Assembly: GCA_024180945.1 (NCBI GenBank)
Contig: JAKSGN010000038.1
Span: 2,170,001-2,234,000, forward strand
DNA length: 64,000 bases
DNA from: Macrophomina tecta
Lineage: Eukaryota; Ascomycota; Dothideomycetes; Botryosphaeriales; Botryosphaeriaceae
Direction: 5' to 3'
Positions 23,065 through 34,910 of this stretch are shown here, piece by piece. The stretch's first letter is position 1. Every line of letters starts with the position of its first letter. The notes under the pieces were generated by a model that made no database searches, was not told the DNA's origin, and saw only the letters and a list, made by a program, of their open reading frames with translations. A program made the position numbers and the translations under genes.

Positions 23065-24278
23065 TTACGACTTCTCGATCTTCTCCCTGAGGATGTCCTT
23101 GAGGGTGACGGCATCAGCCGCGAACTTGGAGATACCCTCGCGGAGCTTCTCAACTGCCATCTGCTCCTCGTTGAAGTCAAAGCGGAAGGTAGCCTCGTCG
23201 TTGATGTACGTCTTCTTCTCAATGTTGAGGTTGGTGGCGTTGGAAGCATCGAGCTTCTTGGGAACGGGCTCTTGGGAGTTGTAGAGGTCCTCAAGAAGGT
23301 TGGGCTGTAATTTGTCAGTGCTGTCGCCGATTTTCGGCTCTTTGGAAACTTACGGAGATGGTAAGGTAGTCGCAGCCAGCGAGCTCGGTGATCTCGCCGA
23401 CGTTGCGGAAAGAAGCACCCATGACGATGGTCTTGTAGCCGAACTTCTTGTAGTAGTTGAAGATGGACTGGACACTCTTGACGCCAGGGTCCTCGGCGGA
23501 GGAGTACTCCTTCTTGGTAGCAGCCTTGTACCAGTCGAGGATACGGCCAACGAAGGGAGAGATGAGGAAAGCACCAGCCTCAGCGGCAGCAATGGCCTGG
23601 ACCAGAGAGAACATGAGAGTCAGGTTGGTGTTGATGCCGTGCTGGCTCTGAAGGATCTCAGCGGCCTTGATACCCTCCCAGGTGGAAGCGATCTTGATCA
23701 GGATGCGGTCCTTGGAGATGCCCTGCTCCTTGTACAGCTGGATTACGGTCAGCATTTAGGAAGGCGCATAATCTTAGAATTCGGCACATACGTCAATGAT
23801 GCGCAGGGCCTTGTTGACGGAGGCCTGGGTGTCAAAAGAGAAGCGGGCATCGACTTCAGTGGAGACCTTGCCGGGGATGAGCTTGAGGATCTCCTTGCCG
23901 AATTGGACAAGGAGGTTGTCAAGAGTGGCATCGACCTGGTCCTCGATGCTGCCGCCCTTGGACTTGCCGTACTGGACGGCAGCGTCGATGAGCTGGGCGT
24001 ACTCGGGCTTCTTGGAAGCGGCGAGGATCAGGGAGGGGTTGGTGGTGGCATCCTGCGGGTTGTACTTGGAGATGGTGGCGAAGTCACCAGAGTCGCAGAC
24101 AACGGTCTAGCGAACGCGACAATACGTCAGTAGAGCTCAATGGAGACGCTGGGGTGAAAACGGCGGGTTGCGCGAAGCGTTGCGGGCAGCAGACCGGCGC
24201 CGGCGGGGTAGGCGGCAGAGCGGGGCAGAGCAGACTTACGGTGCCAGTGGCCTTCAATTGTTCGAGAGAGCTAGGCAT
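23065..24278 (-). CDS. tal1: Transaldolase
   Basis: Exons in transcript order 24278-24240, 24106-23792, 23737-23354 and 23304-23065; introns 133, 54 and 49 bp; 325 residues. All junctions keep phase 0. Motifs: [13 protein letters not shown] at the N-terminus, the strand with [24 protein letters not shown], the Schiff-base Lys133 in [27 protein letters not shown] and [10 protein letters not shown]. This is class I TalB-type transaldolase, which transfers a dihydroxyacetone unit in the non-oxidative pentose phosphate pathway in the cytosol. Family identity is clear. Confidence 0.96.
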
Positions 24279-27200
24279 GGTGATGGGTGTGAGGTGTAGT
24301 TGTTTGGCTGGAGGGGTATCGGGGGGGAAAGTTGAAGATGACGATTGAGTGTGTTGAGGGGTGCAGGATTAATAGGGCGGCCTGGTGGGGTTTTGTGAGC
24401 GGCCATCAGCGTCACCGGGTGGCGCAAGGAGCACCGGCGGGTGGAAGAACGGCGGACCGTTGCAGGGAAATGAATGGCCGCACGCGCACGTCAATCGCCG
24501 CCTGCCTGGCCTTGAGCGCTCTGTCAGCGATCCAAGCACCGACTGTTCTCCGCCGCTCCAGCTCTCTCTGCGTTCTTTTGCTGCTTCGTCGTGCCACCGC
24601 CGACCGCCGCCGACCGCCGCCGCCGCCCACCGGCTCCATCTCCGCGGCCGACTGGAAACCCTTTCGCGACACCTTCCGCCGCGAGCCCCAAACAGTAGCC
24701 ACCGTCGCCCTCTGCCAAGCAGACGCGGATAAAGCGTACGCGGTACCAATAAGGGAATCTCCCGGCGCTTCCGCGGCAACTGCTCGTTCGATACGATTGC
24801 CAGCCCGCCCGATCCTTCTGGATGGGCCACCGCGGTATCTCTCCGACCACGCAACGCAGTGCGCACCGCTCACTGGCCAACCCACCTAGCCTTTTGTGAC
24901 GTCGTTTCTCCGTTGTCAGCCCGACCCATCCGCTTCATAAGCTGCGAGGCCCTCCGTCGAATTGGTACCGACCTTGACGTTTTCCAGTCGTCAACTAACC
25001 TTCCGCCGCGATACTCGACGCGCAACTCGGTCTAGGCGCATGCACTAGGAATATTTCTGTTTGGTTGACCGACGGCATGGCGACATCGCTAAGCGTCTAG
25101 CCCTTCTAGACACACCCTTCGGCCTATCGTGACAATTCAACAAAAACGCCGTATCGCGCTTCACTTTTCCCGCCACAATTTAGCCTCAAGTCCTGCAGCT
25201 GTTATGTTGATGATCCGGCTAATCGCACCCTCAAACCAAGGACATGCTCTTATTCAACTTCAGCAACCTCTTTCTGGTTCATGTTATTGTGGAGTTCTCT
25301 TTTTTTTAATTCACCCTCAGTCATTTCTTTCGAAAGCTTGACCCACGAAATCAGGCGTCTACCAACTGCCGTCGTCCGAACCCCTCGACTTGGGATTGGA
25401 TTGCGCGCCGAGTCATCATGCCATGCCTCTCATGTATCGATGTCTTCAGCATGTCCGAGAGTTCGATTCATCTGCTTCTCAGGTCGACCAGATTGCATAG
25501 GATAACGAGATGAGGGCAAGCAAAAGGCGCCAATACGAATTATTTTCGCTTGCCAATTTCCATGCGCTATGAGTTCCTACTGGTTTATTACGCTTCCTAT
25601 AGCACCATCTTCCACTGCAGTCCATTGGCTATAGAAAGCAGAGGCTCCTCAAATTTCAAGTGCAGTACCATGTTAGATTTGCTCTTGGTGGGACAATTAG
25701 CATGTACTGAGAGCATCCCGGATCTTTCAAATGATTCTAACACCGAATCCATCTGGCCCCTGTGCGCTCATCTCAGGCGAATCCAACGTAATCGATCGTG
25801 GTCCGCTCTCCTTCGTAATAGTAAAATTCAGTCAAGAACTCCGTTTGGAGTTCACCGTCGGATTCTCCACTGGATACCGGGCTCAATCACTCGTGCAATC
25901 CCCCCTTGAAGTGTCTTGTCGATCGGATGCTAATTATGCGGGTCCTGAGTAAAGTGCTGACCTGTTACGAGGAAATCGCGGAAAGTGCAGGAATAATTTG
26001 CCTCGCTACCCGATTGACGACGCGTTCAAGGAATTTCGAGTCTTGATGCACTGTGTCTACGTTGCTGTTTAACTGGCTCGCTTCCCCAAAAGCTTTCGGT
26101 TTCACTCGCAGCATGGCTCTATCGATTGATGCTTTGCATTTACGCAGAGGAATCAATCATCGACGTGCACGAGAACTGCACAACGTCTACTTAGACCAGG
26201 CTATATGTCGGACTGAAGGATCAGACATGCATAGATTTAATCCAAACATGCCGAAAGCTCATTAGTATCCTCATGTCGTAGGGGTACAGTCCACGCATCC
26301 TTCTGCTGACAGGCGCCAGGCAGCATTTCGACAGTCACGGTGGCAAGCCAATCATACGCGCAATACGACAACGTACATCTAACGTCTTAAGCCACCAACA
26401 CCACCTACAATATTGGGGCTACGTGAGGTGTTCAGAAATGACTGCTAAACCCTGCATCTAGCATTAACGGTTCTGCCTAGTCATGCGGAATAAGCTTCCT
26501 TGACCGACATGCTTCGTAGATGCGGTCAAGTCGCTCCAATGGATTTACGCAAAGGGATGGCGTCGTGGTAGTACGGAGGGGCTTCTTCTTTATCTGCTCA
26601 ACATACACTTGGGCCTTAGTGTTCATAGGGATTTGCTTGGCTACGAGGCATTCAGGGTTGTCTTGCTCATCCCAACAAGCAGCTTTTGGTGCTGGCACAC
26701 CATTTGGGATTCTTCAGGCAACAGAAACGGCTTTGTGCCACTCAAGGATCTTGATACAAGGACCGGGCCGACCTCAGATGTGCTCGGCCCTCGACATGCT
26801 TCCGTACGGGCGGACACGGCGAGAAAGACCGGGGACCGGGCTTGTGGATATGCGACTATCTCCGGAAGCGCAAATGCCGGGAAACAAGCAACCAGTGACG
26901 GTTGGCAGCGACCGAAGCAATGCACCAGGCTCTAACCGAAGGCGTCCTTCCCGTTCACCGTAGCCGCTTCGAGTAAAAGTAGCGATCACTCTGGATCCCA
27001 CGCCATAAGCGAACGTCGTGGCATCCACTGAAACTGCCTGCCGCACCCCAAACCCGAAAGCGAGGGGCGTATGCTGGTGCCTTGCTGACCTACATGGTCA
27101 AGGGAGAAGCTGAAGGAAGGCTGTGCGTGTCTCAACCACTGTGGAGTATATGTAAGAAGAGCTTCCTCCTGGTTTCTTTGATCCTTCCTTTTGCCTCCCC

Positions 27201-27357
27201 AGATCTCCAGGTTCGACCTCTTTGTTCGTGACGTCCTCTTTCGTCATCGGCTCTCTTTTCTCCCATCGTCGCCGTAGCCTACTTCTGCACACACTTCTTT
27301 CTTGCGCTTTATTGTTACTGGCTCTTCATTTTTTTTTTTTTTTTTTTCAGCGTCGCC
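24279..27357. other. Gene-poor stretch, 3.1 kb
   Basis: The tal1 promoter occupies the left part. From about 24.9 to 27.1 kb no gene can be supported: open frames are short (under 150 codons), overlap on both strands, and show neither motifs nor consistent splice partners. The right end is the promoter/5' UTR of the RTA1-like gene, including a T19 run just before its ATG. Confidence 0.5.
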
Positions 27358-28450
27358 ATGGCGGCGGGCTTCGACCTTGCGCCGCCGCTGCTTTCGCGCG
27401 CTTCAACCAACATCTCTGATAATGCAACATACAACGAATGGAAAAACTACCGCGAGCATTGCACGCTCGACACTTGCCCCCTTGACCTTTCTTACTGGGC
27501 ATACCGACCTTCCCTCGCCGCTAATGGCACGTTCCTAGCCATCTTCGCGCTTTCTCTCCTGTTGTTCCTCTTCCAAGGCATTCTTAGCAAGCGTTTCCTC
27601 GGTTTCACTATCGCAATGGTCTCGGGCAATATACTCGAGGTTCTGGGTTACGTGGGCAGAGTGATGAGCTACAACAACCCATTCAAAGAGGTACCGACTC
27701 CCACTCACAGAGTTCAAGAGGAAGAAAAAGAAAAGGGGGTGGGGTGTGGGGGTGGGGTTGATAAAAAGGGAGACAACAATCTGACATCAACCTCAGGACG
27801 GCTTCCTCATGCAAATTGTCTGCCTAACTATCGCCCCGGCCTTCATGGCCGCCGGCATCTACTTCTGCCTCTCGCGCATCGTCATGACCTTCGGCGCGCA
27901 AAACTCGCGCATTGCCCCGCTCTCCTACCCGCGCATCTTCATCCCTTGCGACGTCGTCTCACTCCTCCTGCAAGCCGCGGGCGGCGGCCTGGCTTCCGCG
28001 CAGTCACACGCCGACAAGGACCCCTCCGTCGGCAATAACATCATGATCGCAGGGCTGGCCTTCCAGGTCGCCACGCTCTTCGTCTTCATCCTGCTGGCAG
28101 CCGACTTCGGCGTGCGGACGCTGGCGCGCGTGCGCGCGCTGGGCAAGGAGCAGGCGCTCGATCCGAAGCACGAGCAGCTGCGTAGGAGCTGGGCCTTTCA
28201 GGGGTTCCTCGTCGCGCTGGCGTTCGCGACGCTGTGCATCTTCACGCGCAGCGTGTACCGTGTCGCGGAGCTGAGCGAGGGCTGGGACGGCCATTTGATC
28301 AAGACGCAGAAGTACTTCATTGGGCTGGAGGGCGCGATTGTGGGCGCCGCGATGCTGAGCTTGAATGCGTTTCATCCGGGGCTTTGCTTTAGGGAGGGTT
28401 ATGAAGAGCGGGAAGGCTGGGGTTTCGGGAAGAAGAAAGCGCCCGCATAG
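27358..28450 (+). CDS. RTA1-family seven-helix membrane protein
   Basis: Exons 27358-27690 and 27797-28450, intron 106 bp, 328 residues. Extracellular-type N-terminus with possible N-glycosylation sites (NIS, NAT) and two Cys, then about seven hydrophobic helices. Signature segments: FLGFTIAMVSGNILEVLGYVGR, LTIAPAFMAAGIYFCLSRIV, IPCDVVSLLLQAAGGG and IFTRSVYRVAEL, all typical of the RTA1-like / lipid-translocating exporter family (RSB1, RTA1, RTM1). Family members are linked to release of sphingoid long-chain bases and resistance to toxic lipids or 7-aminocholesterol in yeast; the substrate here is unknown. It stands alone between gene-poor regions, with a pyrimidine tract (T19) directly upstream of the start. 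Confidence 0.9.
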
Positions 28451-31291
28451 GGAGGGTGGAGTATCAGAGTCTTATTTTTCTTGGTCTACACGGAATTTTG
28501 ATAAAAAAAAGTCACCATTCCCTAACGTATATGCCGCTCATGTCGCATGTAAGAAGATTCCTAATCGCTACATGTTCCTACTCAATTTTCTCTCCTCGTA
28601 GATAATCCCCACGGCCGGTTAAGATTTCTATCTAGTTATCATAGTATTTCCGTTGTTCTTATCCTTCGTATTTGGCTTTACTTAGTACCCGAATCGATTA
28701 ATGCTTGGCCATCCACAGCGGCACATGGACATACTTCAATCTCCCAGTGTCACTATTTCGCTAAGGATGACCGTCTCGGGCAGGCTAATCCGAGTCCAGA
28801 TAGGAATCAGGATTCTACTCCTTTTCCGTGGCAACCAAGCTCGGCAACCTTCCGCGACCGAAAGGGCTCTCTTCCGTAAGCACTCGAACTAGCCATCTCC
28901 ATGAGATAGGCTCGAGTATCTTCCTTCCATCGGTGATTAAGTTGTTTAATAGACTGTAGGGCATAGTCTAAGCTTCACAAAATGCGTAATATCATCTTCG
29001 TCTCTCCGCAGCTGAACCTTCATCTCTCGGGCAGTATTATCGACGCCACTTCGCTCTTCAGCAACCAAATCCGTCCGGTTGAACCCGAACCCCCATGAAA
29101 CAACAAAGAAAGGAGACCAGACTCCCACACCGGCCCACCTTTACGCCTATTCAACACAAGCGTCACAGCCAAGAAGCCCGCACGGAACAGAATCAATGCG
29201 CCTGGCAGTATCAGCCATTCCTATTGCATGATCACGTATGTGCCTTGTACGGCGGTTGCATCTCGGCCTGTTCCCGGCTGGTTTATAAGGCTACCGACAA
29301 TGCTATCAAAGGTAGTTTGAGATATTCGCTACACAAAGGTATCCGGTGACTGGGATTTGGCACGCCGAGTGGTGGTGTTGTCGGGGCATCAGACGCGAGA
29401 GAGAAGTGGAACGTCTGTGTTACGAACTTTGCGATGCCATTGAGATCCGCGCTTGAGATCTGAAAAATTGAATACTTCCACGGCGCCGTGGTGATGTTGG
29501 AAGTGAAGACATAGGAGCCATGAGCACACTGAACGCTGGATATCGGGGCTTCCGTTGGTCTGCCGTAGTAATGCATCGTAAGCTGGGTGCCACAACTGCG
29601 CACGCGCTCAGGACACTCAGAACTCTTATGGCCGACCATGTCTTCATGCACCACTTCAGTCGGCAAACGTATACTTCAGGATCACCAGAGATACCAAGCC
29701 ATCCTACCGATGTTTCTGATATTGGAAGAGATATTCCGGCCATTCTGAAGAGCAGAACTTCATTCGGAAGGTCGATGCCGGGATCCACCGAAATATCTGC
29801 AGCTATTGTCGCAGCCCGTGGTTCCCGCTTGGTGCACCTGTCTTCACCGTGGCTTTGATAACGGTATAGTTGCTCAAGCTTCCGTAGAACGTGTCTGTCG
29901 TGGTTGCTCGGAATTACTCATAGCGAGGACATTGGTGACCGTTCCAGTAGCTACCAGTAGCCATCATCCAGTGAGCTGTGTTGACCTTCGTGGTTTTGTC
30001 CCGTCTTGTCCATTGGTTCGTGTGGTATGCTGGATGTCGCCTTTGCGAAGCGCAAGCAATTACCTCGAATGCGTTTATAGTGCGAGGGGATTCCTACGCA
30101 TCCTGAATTGACCAGGTTGCCTAGTGTTGTTCGCTGGTTGGCTTCAGTGCAGCCTTAGCTAAATACCCTGTGGTACCCCAATTGATGCACGAACACTCTC
30201 AGCCGCGAGGCTCCTTCGTAAGCTGCGAAGTATCTTGTAAAACTCGAATTTCGAATCTACTATCGAGCTTTACCCATGCAGTGCAGATGCATATACCGTC
30301 GGCGCAGCCCGCTCAGCTTTGCGATACTGATGCATTGACTTCACTGGTAATTCTGTCCCCGATTCACGCACTGGAAAAAGCTATTCAGCTCTGACTCTAT
30401 GAAGCCCTTTTTTTTTTTTTTTTTTTTTTGCTTAGATTAGCGTCGAGGCAGGGGCATGTAACACTCCAAGTACTGAGACAGAAAACAGGCCTTCCGCCAA
30501 TCTCCAAGCCTAGTCCGCAGTTCAAGTGATCGTACCTAATTCTCAAAAAGATGAAACCGAATTTGATAACTTAAGCTGATGTTAATAGCACTGGTACTTC
30601 AACGCCAACAGTGAAAAATTTGGCGTTTCTCAGTATGGCTTGGCAGCAAAACTTCGCAGGCTTCTGCATCCTTAATGATGCTTGAGCTCCGTAAGCTGTA
30701 GGCGTGGATCCAAGGGGCGCCATGATAGCATATCTTGCTGTCAAATGCTCTTAGCGTCGGTACCTCTGGAATCTGGAGACACCTTCCTAATCAGGCTCGT
30801 TTTCTCGCGTATTGGGCCCAACTCCGACACTGTCATCCACCGGACCCCGCGTTTACCCCATAGTTCCGGTGGATATCCCTGCGAAAGTGGTCGTTGTGGA
30901 GTGCGGCTGCCATGGTATGCCCACCGCAAAAGCATTGACAAAAAATACTGGCGCGTTGTCGAAAATGGACGCCACAAGGCACGTCACGAGGGCAGACGCT
31001 GAGCAGTGAGACCGGAGTAATATAGCGCGCCGGCACCGCGCTGCGTCGTGCTTAGGGCAAGCCGATTCGCGGAAATCCACCATGCGGATTGACCGGCCTA
31101 TACAATAGCTCGACTCCTGGCTTTACCATGGGCTGATTCGCGGAATTGCAAAGGCAGACTGACCTGCGTCCACGGGTGACTGCTCTGCCCGGGTACCATT
31201 TCACTCAACCTTGGCGTCCATATAAAGAGGAGCGAATCGTCTCCTTCTTGAGCAAGACATGCGCGTCGCTCTTCCTACCATATCGGACAGC
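28451..31291. other. Gene-poor stretch, 2.8 kb
   Basis: No intact gene. A T20 run sits near 30408-30427. Minus-strand frames between about 29.3 and 30.1 kb read like protein in pieces that change register (see findings). The right end is the GH43 promoter. Confidence 0.45.
31221..31226 (+). promoter_or_regulatory. TATA box of the GH43 gene
   Basis: TATAAA lies 66-71 bases upstream of the chosen GH43 start, at a usual spacing for a strongly inducible fungal promoter. Confidence 0.5.
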
Positions 31292-32421
31292 ATGAGACCG
31301 TTCGCTTCGCTGATTTGCTGGGTCTTCTGGGCTCAGGCTCACCTTGTCGGAGCCGCAACTTTTTCCAACCCACTCAAGAACCCCAATGGCTCCGATCCGC
31401 ACATCGTGTGGTCTGGTGGTTACTACTATTTAATGACAACCACATGGACCAATCTGCAAATCACGCGCGCGACGACTTTGAACGGTCTGAAGACGGGAGA
31501 GACGAAGACGGTGTGGACGGATACAAACTCGGCGCGTTGCTGCAATGTGTGGGCTCCGGAGCTCCATTACTTTGACGGAACGTCAGTCACTCAGTTCAAT
31601 TCATGCCAATCTGCTCAAGTTACTTACCCAGAGCACAGCTGGTACATTTACTACACTGCCGGAAACAGCGCCAACCTGGACGGCCAGCGACCTCATGTGC
31701 TCAAGGGTAAGCCCCGAAAATCAAAGTCCATGGACAAGAGATACTAACAGAGCTTCTAGGCGGCGCCACTCCGTGGGACAGCTGGAGCTACCTCGCGCAG
31801 CTCACCACTACCTGGGGCATCGACGGCACCATCCTCCGCTTCACCTCCGGCAATTACTTCGTCTTCTCCTGCATGAGCAATAGCCTTCAATCCCTGTGTA
31901 TCGCCCCGCTCAACTCCCCCGGCAGCATTGGCAGCATCAAGGTCCTCTCCCAGCCCACCGCCTCCTGGGAGACCGTCGGCGCCCCCGTGCAAGAGGGCCC
32001 CGCGGCCATGTACCATGGCGGCAAGACGTACCTGACCTATTCCGCCAGCTACTGCTGGACCTCCAGCTACCAACTCGGGCTGCTGACCTGGAACGGCGGC
32101 GATCCTACGTCGTCGAGCAGCTGGGTGAAGACGGGGCCGGTATTCAAGTCGGCGAATGGGAATTATGGAACGGGCCACAACGGGTATGCATCTCCGCCAG
32201 TTCTTCTTGATGAAAGGTCTCTGACAGGAAACAGGTTCTTCCAAAGCCCCGATGGCACGGAGATCTGGAATGTGTACCACGCGACCTCCAACAGCGGCGG
32301 CGCGTGCGACGGCAACAGGTATACGATGGCGCAGAAGGTCAACTGGAACTCGGACGGGTCGCCTAATTTCGGCACTGCAGCTGCTCTGGGCACGACACTT
32401 GCGGGGCCTTCTGGAGAGTAG
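31292..32421 (+). CDS. Secreted GH43-family arabinan/arabinoxylan-active glycosidase
   Basis: Exons 31292-31581, 31639-31706, 31760-32183 and 32235-32421; 322 residues. The second ATG (31292) is preferred over 31259 because it gives a compact signal peptide (MRPFASLICWVFWAQAHLVGA). Five-bladed propeller motifs: base Asp in GSDPHIVW, NVWAPELHYFDG, pKa-setting Asp in WGIDGTILRF and acid Glu in VQEGPAAMYHGGKTYLTYSA. The overall pattern resembles exo-alpha-L-arabinofuranosidases of GH43 (a GH43_26-like guess); exact activity is not certain. Introns 1 (57 bp) and 3 (51 bp) are stop-free and divisible by three; they are called introns because removal restores DGTWYIYYTAG and GHNGFFQSPDG. Intron 2 has a perfect TACTAAC branch site at 31742. 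Confidence 0.87.
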
Positions 32422-33742
32422 TTTTGTTCATCCAGCCGTAATTCTGGCGGAGCGGACTGGAATGGATAGCAAAGGAGAGAGGATAAAAACAATTCTCGGA
32501 ATCAAGCCCGAAAACAAAATAGATAGACCTTTCTCGCCTGCGGGAGTCTTTCTCCAATGCCAATATCCGTTTTGATACGCCACAGCTCGAACAATTTTTC
32601 GGGCATTGGCTCTCTGATCCCGTTGACAAAGCCTGCAAATTGAATCCGCTCGACATAGCTGGTGCAGCGGAGGTGCAGATTGCTGAACGTCTGCGCTTGG
32701 AATTGGAGGCGCTGTCTGGTCTGTATGACAAGAGTCTGCCTTTCAACGCTAAGAGTGGGGAACTAAGCAGAGACGTGGGTCGGGCGCTTTCCGGCGCAGT
32801 CGGAGTATTTCTCTGTACTATGCGGGGTTCTCAAACTCGTCAGCAGGGTAAGATCTTGCCATCTGTATCAAACGGGGAATCGGAATTACTGGGGGAGATA
32901 TAGGCCGCAACCCCTCTTCAAGCATCGCATGAACAGATCTCCATACGTCCTGGAAAAGCTTGCTGGATTCCTTCAGACCACGCAGCGGACTATGTTAGTT
33001 GTCAAAAAGCCTCCCACACAATATTAGTCGTCGGCAACGACGAATCAACGGCTCCACGACGATTCACGGCTTATATCAGCGCCAGAATATGCAATACCAT
33101 CCAAAATACGGATGGACTCATCGCGACTGGGCAGCATATCAAGCGTGATCTGCTGCTTAGGATATTTCTGTGGTGAACACGTAAACGCCCAGACCGAGCC
33201 TGCAAGCGCTATGCGCAATATACTTGCGCAGCTCGTTTCGGCTCTTCCAAACAAAGCCTTCCACCAAAGAAGACCTTGCGGAAGCCGAAAAGGAGGATCT
33301 AATGGAAGTAGGGTATCTCTGTGATACTCTATTCTGGCTACTCACACAGCTGACAGCGGGCACGGCGGTGCTTTCGATCCTCGATTCAATTTCTTCCTTG
33401 AAGGGCAAACCAAAGTTTTGAAGAGACACAGAGGCATTTCTGGGGAAGCTGATCGAATGCGGCGAGCAGTTGGAGGGAAGAGAGTAATCACTCAAGCTTT
33501 TCTTGGCCTGTCCCGGAAGGTCGCGCTTTCTCCACGGTTTATATTGGAAGGGACCGAGAGACTATAACTGCCGGATGGTGTTTCTCGTATGGAAAATTTC
33601 GCTCCAGAGTAAGGGGACGACGGGAGCAGCTGCCAGTTTGCCATGATCTTGAGAATGGATTAGCTCCGTAAGCGCTCGCATCAAGCCAACCGGATATGAA
33701 CGAAAACAGGGTCAGATATTGTGCACCAAAAAGCATCCTCCT
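32422..33742. other. Intergenic with a gene relic
   Basis: 1.3 kb between GH43 and the NmrA-like gene. No intact gene, but the relic described separately occupies about 32640-33487. Confidence 0.5.
32640..33487 (+). pseudogene. Possible relic of a STAND/NACHT-like P-loop NTPase gene
   Basis: Plus-strand fragments in changing frames read in plausible order: NPLDIAGAAEVQIAERLRLE (32640 on), CLGYFCGEHVNAQTEPASAM followed by RNILAQLVSALP (from about 33140), and EDLMEVGYLCDTLFWLLTQL then TAVLSILDSISSLKGKPKF (to 33421). After a further frame change comes EAFLGKLIECGEQLEGRE to a stop at 33487. The middle parts resemble the region after Walker A and the Walker B strand (hydrophobics then DSIS) of fungal STAND-type proteins. 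Walker A itself is not visible. Stops and frame changes mean it is not functional as read. Evidence is pattern memory only. Confidence 0.3.
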
Positions 33743-34910
33743 TCAAACGGCCACTCTTGGCAGAGGTGCAAAAGGCACCTTCCTAGCCTTCCCCATCCAA
33801 CACCTCCTCATCAATGCCTCAAAACGAGTCGTCCTCATCTCCGGAAACAGTTGCCTGACCGTGTCGCCCGGGAAATTGTACCAGCCCTCGACCGAGGCAA
33901 TCCCACACACGCACCTCAGCCCATCCATCAAATCCTTCGGCACGATAGCATACCTCGACCGGTTGGCCGGCAACTCGGTGACCTTGCCCTCTCTCAGCTC
34001 CTCGACGTCGTCATACGTTAGCTCGAACATTTCCTCGCGGGCCCTCTCGGCATAGACCAGCGCCTCGTTCCAGGTCAGGCGGTCGCCGACCACCCAGCAC
34101 TTCTCGGGCCACTCGTCGAGGGCGAGCAGGCGGGCGAGGAAGGCGGCGGCGTCGCTCGAGTGGGTCATGACGACGCGGGCGTTGCCGTTGCCCGGGATGG
34201 CGGCGCACGCGTTCTCGACATCGAGCGCGACCATGATCGGGCAGCCGTACGCCGGCTCGTACGGGTGGCCGAACTTGTCCATCGGCCAGCCCGTGATCAG
34301 CCGCGTGAACTTGAGGTGCGTCAGGCGCAGCTTCTCGACCGCTTGCGCCTTGAAGCGCGCGATCTGGTACTCGCCGAGGCCGGGGATGGCGGGTGGGAAG
34401 CCACTGTTGAGGGGTGATACGCCGCAGAACGTCAGCTTTGAGCATTGATGCGTATGGACGTAAGCGGTGGAAGAGGAGGTGGAAAGGGAAGACGGACTAC
34501 TGCAAGGCGTCCTCGTAGTCCCAGCCGTACTCGCTGGGGGTGAATCTCGTGACGGTGCCGGACAGCGCGGCCCCCTCGATGAGGTTGATCTGTGCCCTGT
34601 GGTCTTCTTCGTTCAGGATTGCGATGGCGGAGATGACCGTGTCGATATTCTCCGCCCTCAGCCTTTCGGCAATCGAGAGTGGCGATGAGTAATCGAGCTC
34701 GAGAGCGTCGATGCCGTGGCGGCCAGCAATCGCACCCGTGGCCTACATTGGGAGCCAAGTCAGGTATAATAGACGGAGCCGAGGGTCGAGTGCACTGGGA
34801 CTCACGCTGCGGGTGAGCACGTAGATTGTGTACTTCCGGGTATTGGCCACATGCTCGACGATGATTCGGCCGAGCCACCCTGTCCCGCCCGCGATGCCTA
34901 CTCTTCGCAT
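33743..34910 (-). CDS. NmrA-like / isoflavone-reductase-like oxidoreductase
   Basis: Exons in transcript order 34910-34806, 34742-34501 and 34403-33743; introns 63 and 97 bp; 335 residues. The N-terminal Rossmann motif is GIAGGTGWLGR (GxxGxxG type). FTPSEYGWDYED matches the substrate-side segment of atypical SDRs in the NmrA/PCBER group, and GEYQIARFKAQAVEKLR carries the conserved Lys position. The third-exon acceptor at 34404 is chosen because it keeps phase (ALH-GFPPAIPGL); an upstream AG would create a stop. Members either reduce aromatic or polyketide-like substrates with NAD(P)H or act as redox-sensing regulators; being next to two P450 genes favours an enzyme. Same strand as both P450s. 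Confidence 0.82.

Noticed and set aside
24332..24889. 185-codon plus-strand frame upstream of tal1
   Set aside because: Several overlapping frames on both strands here; no motif, and it lies in the tal1 promoter.
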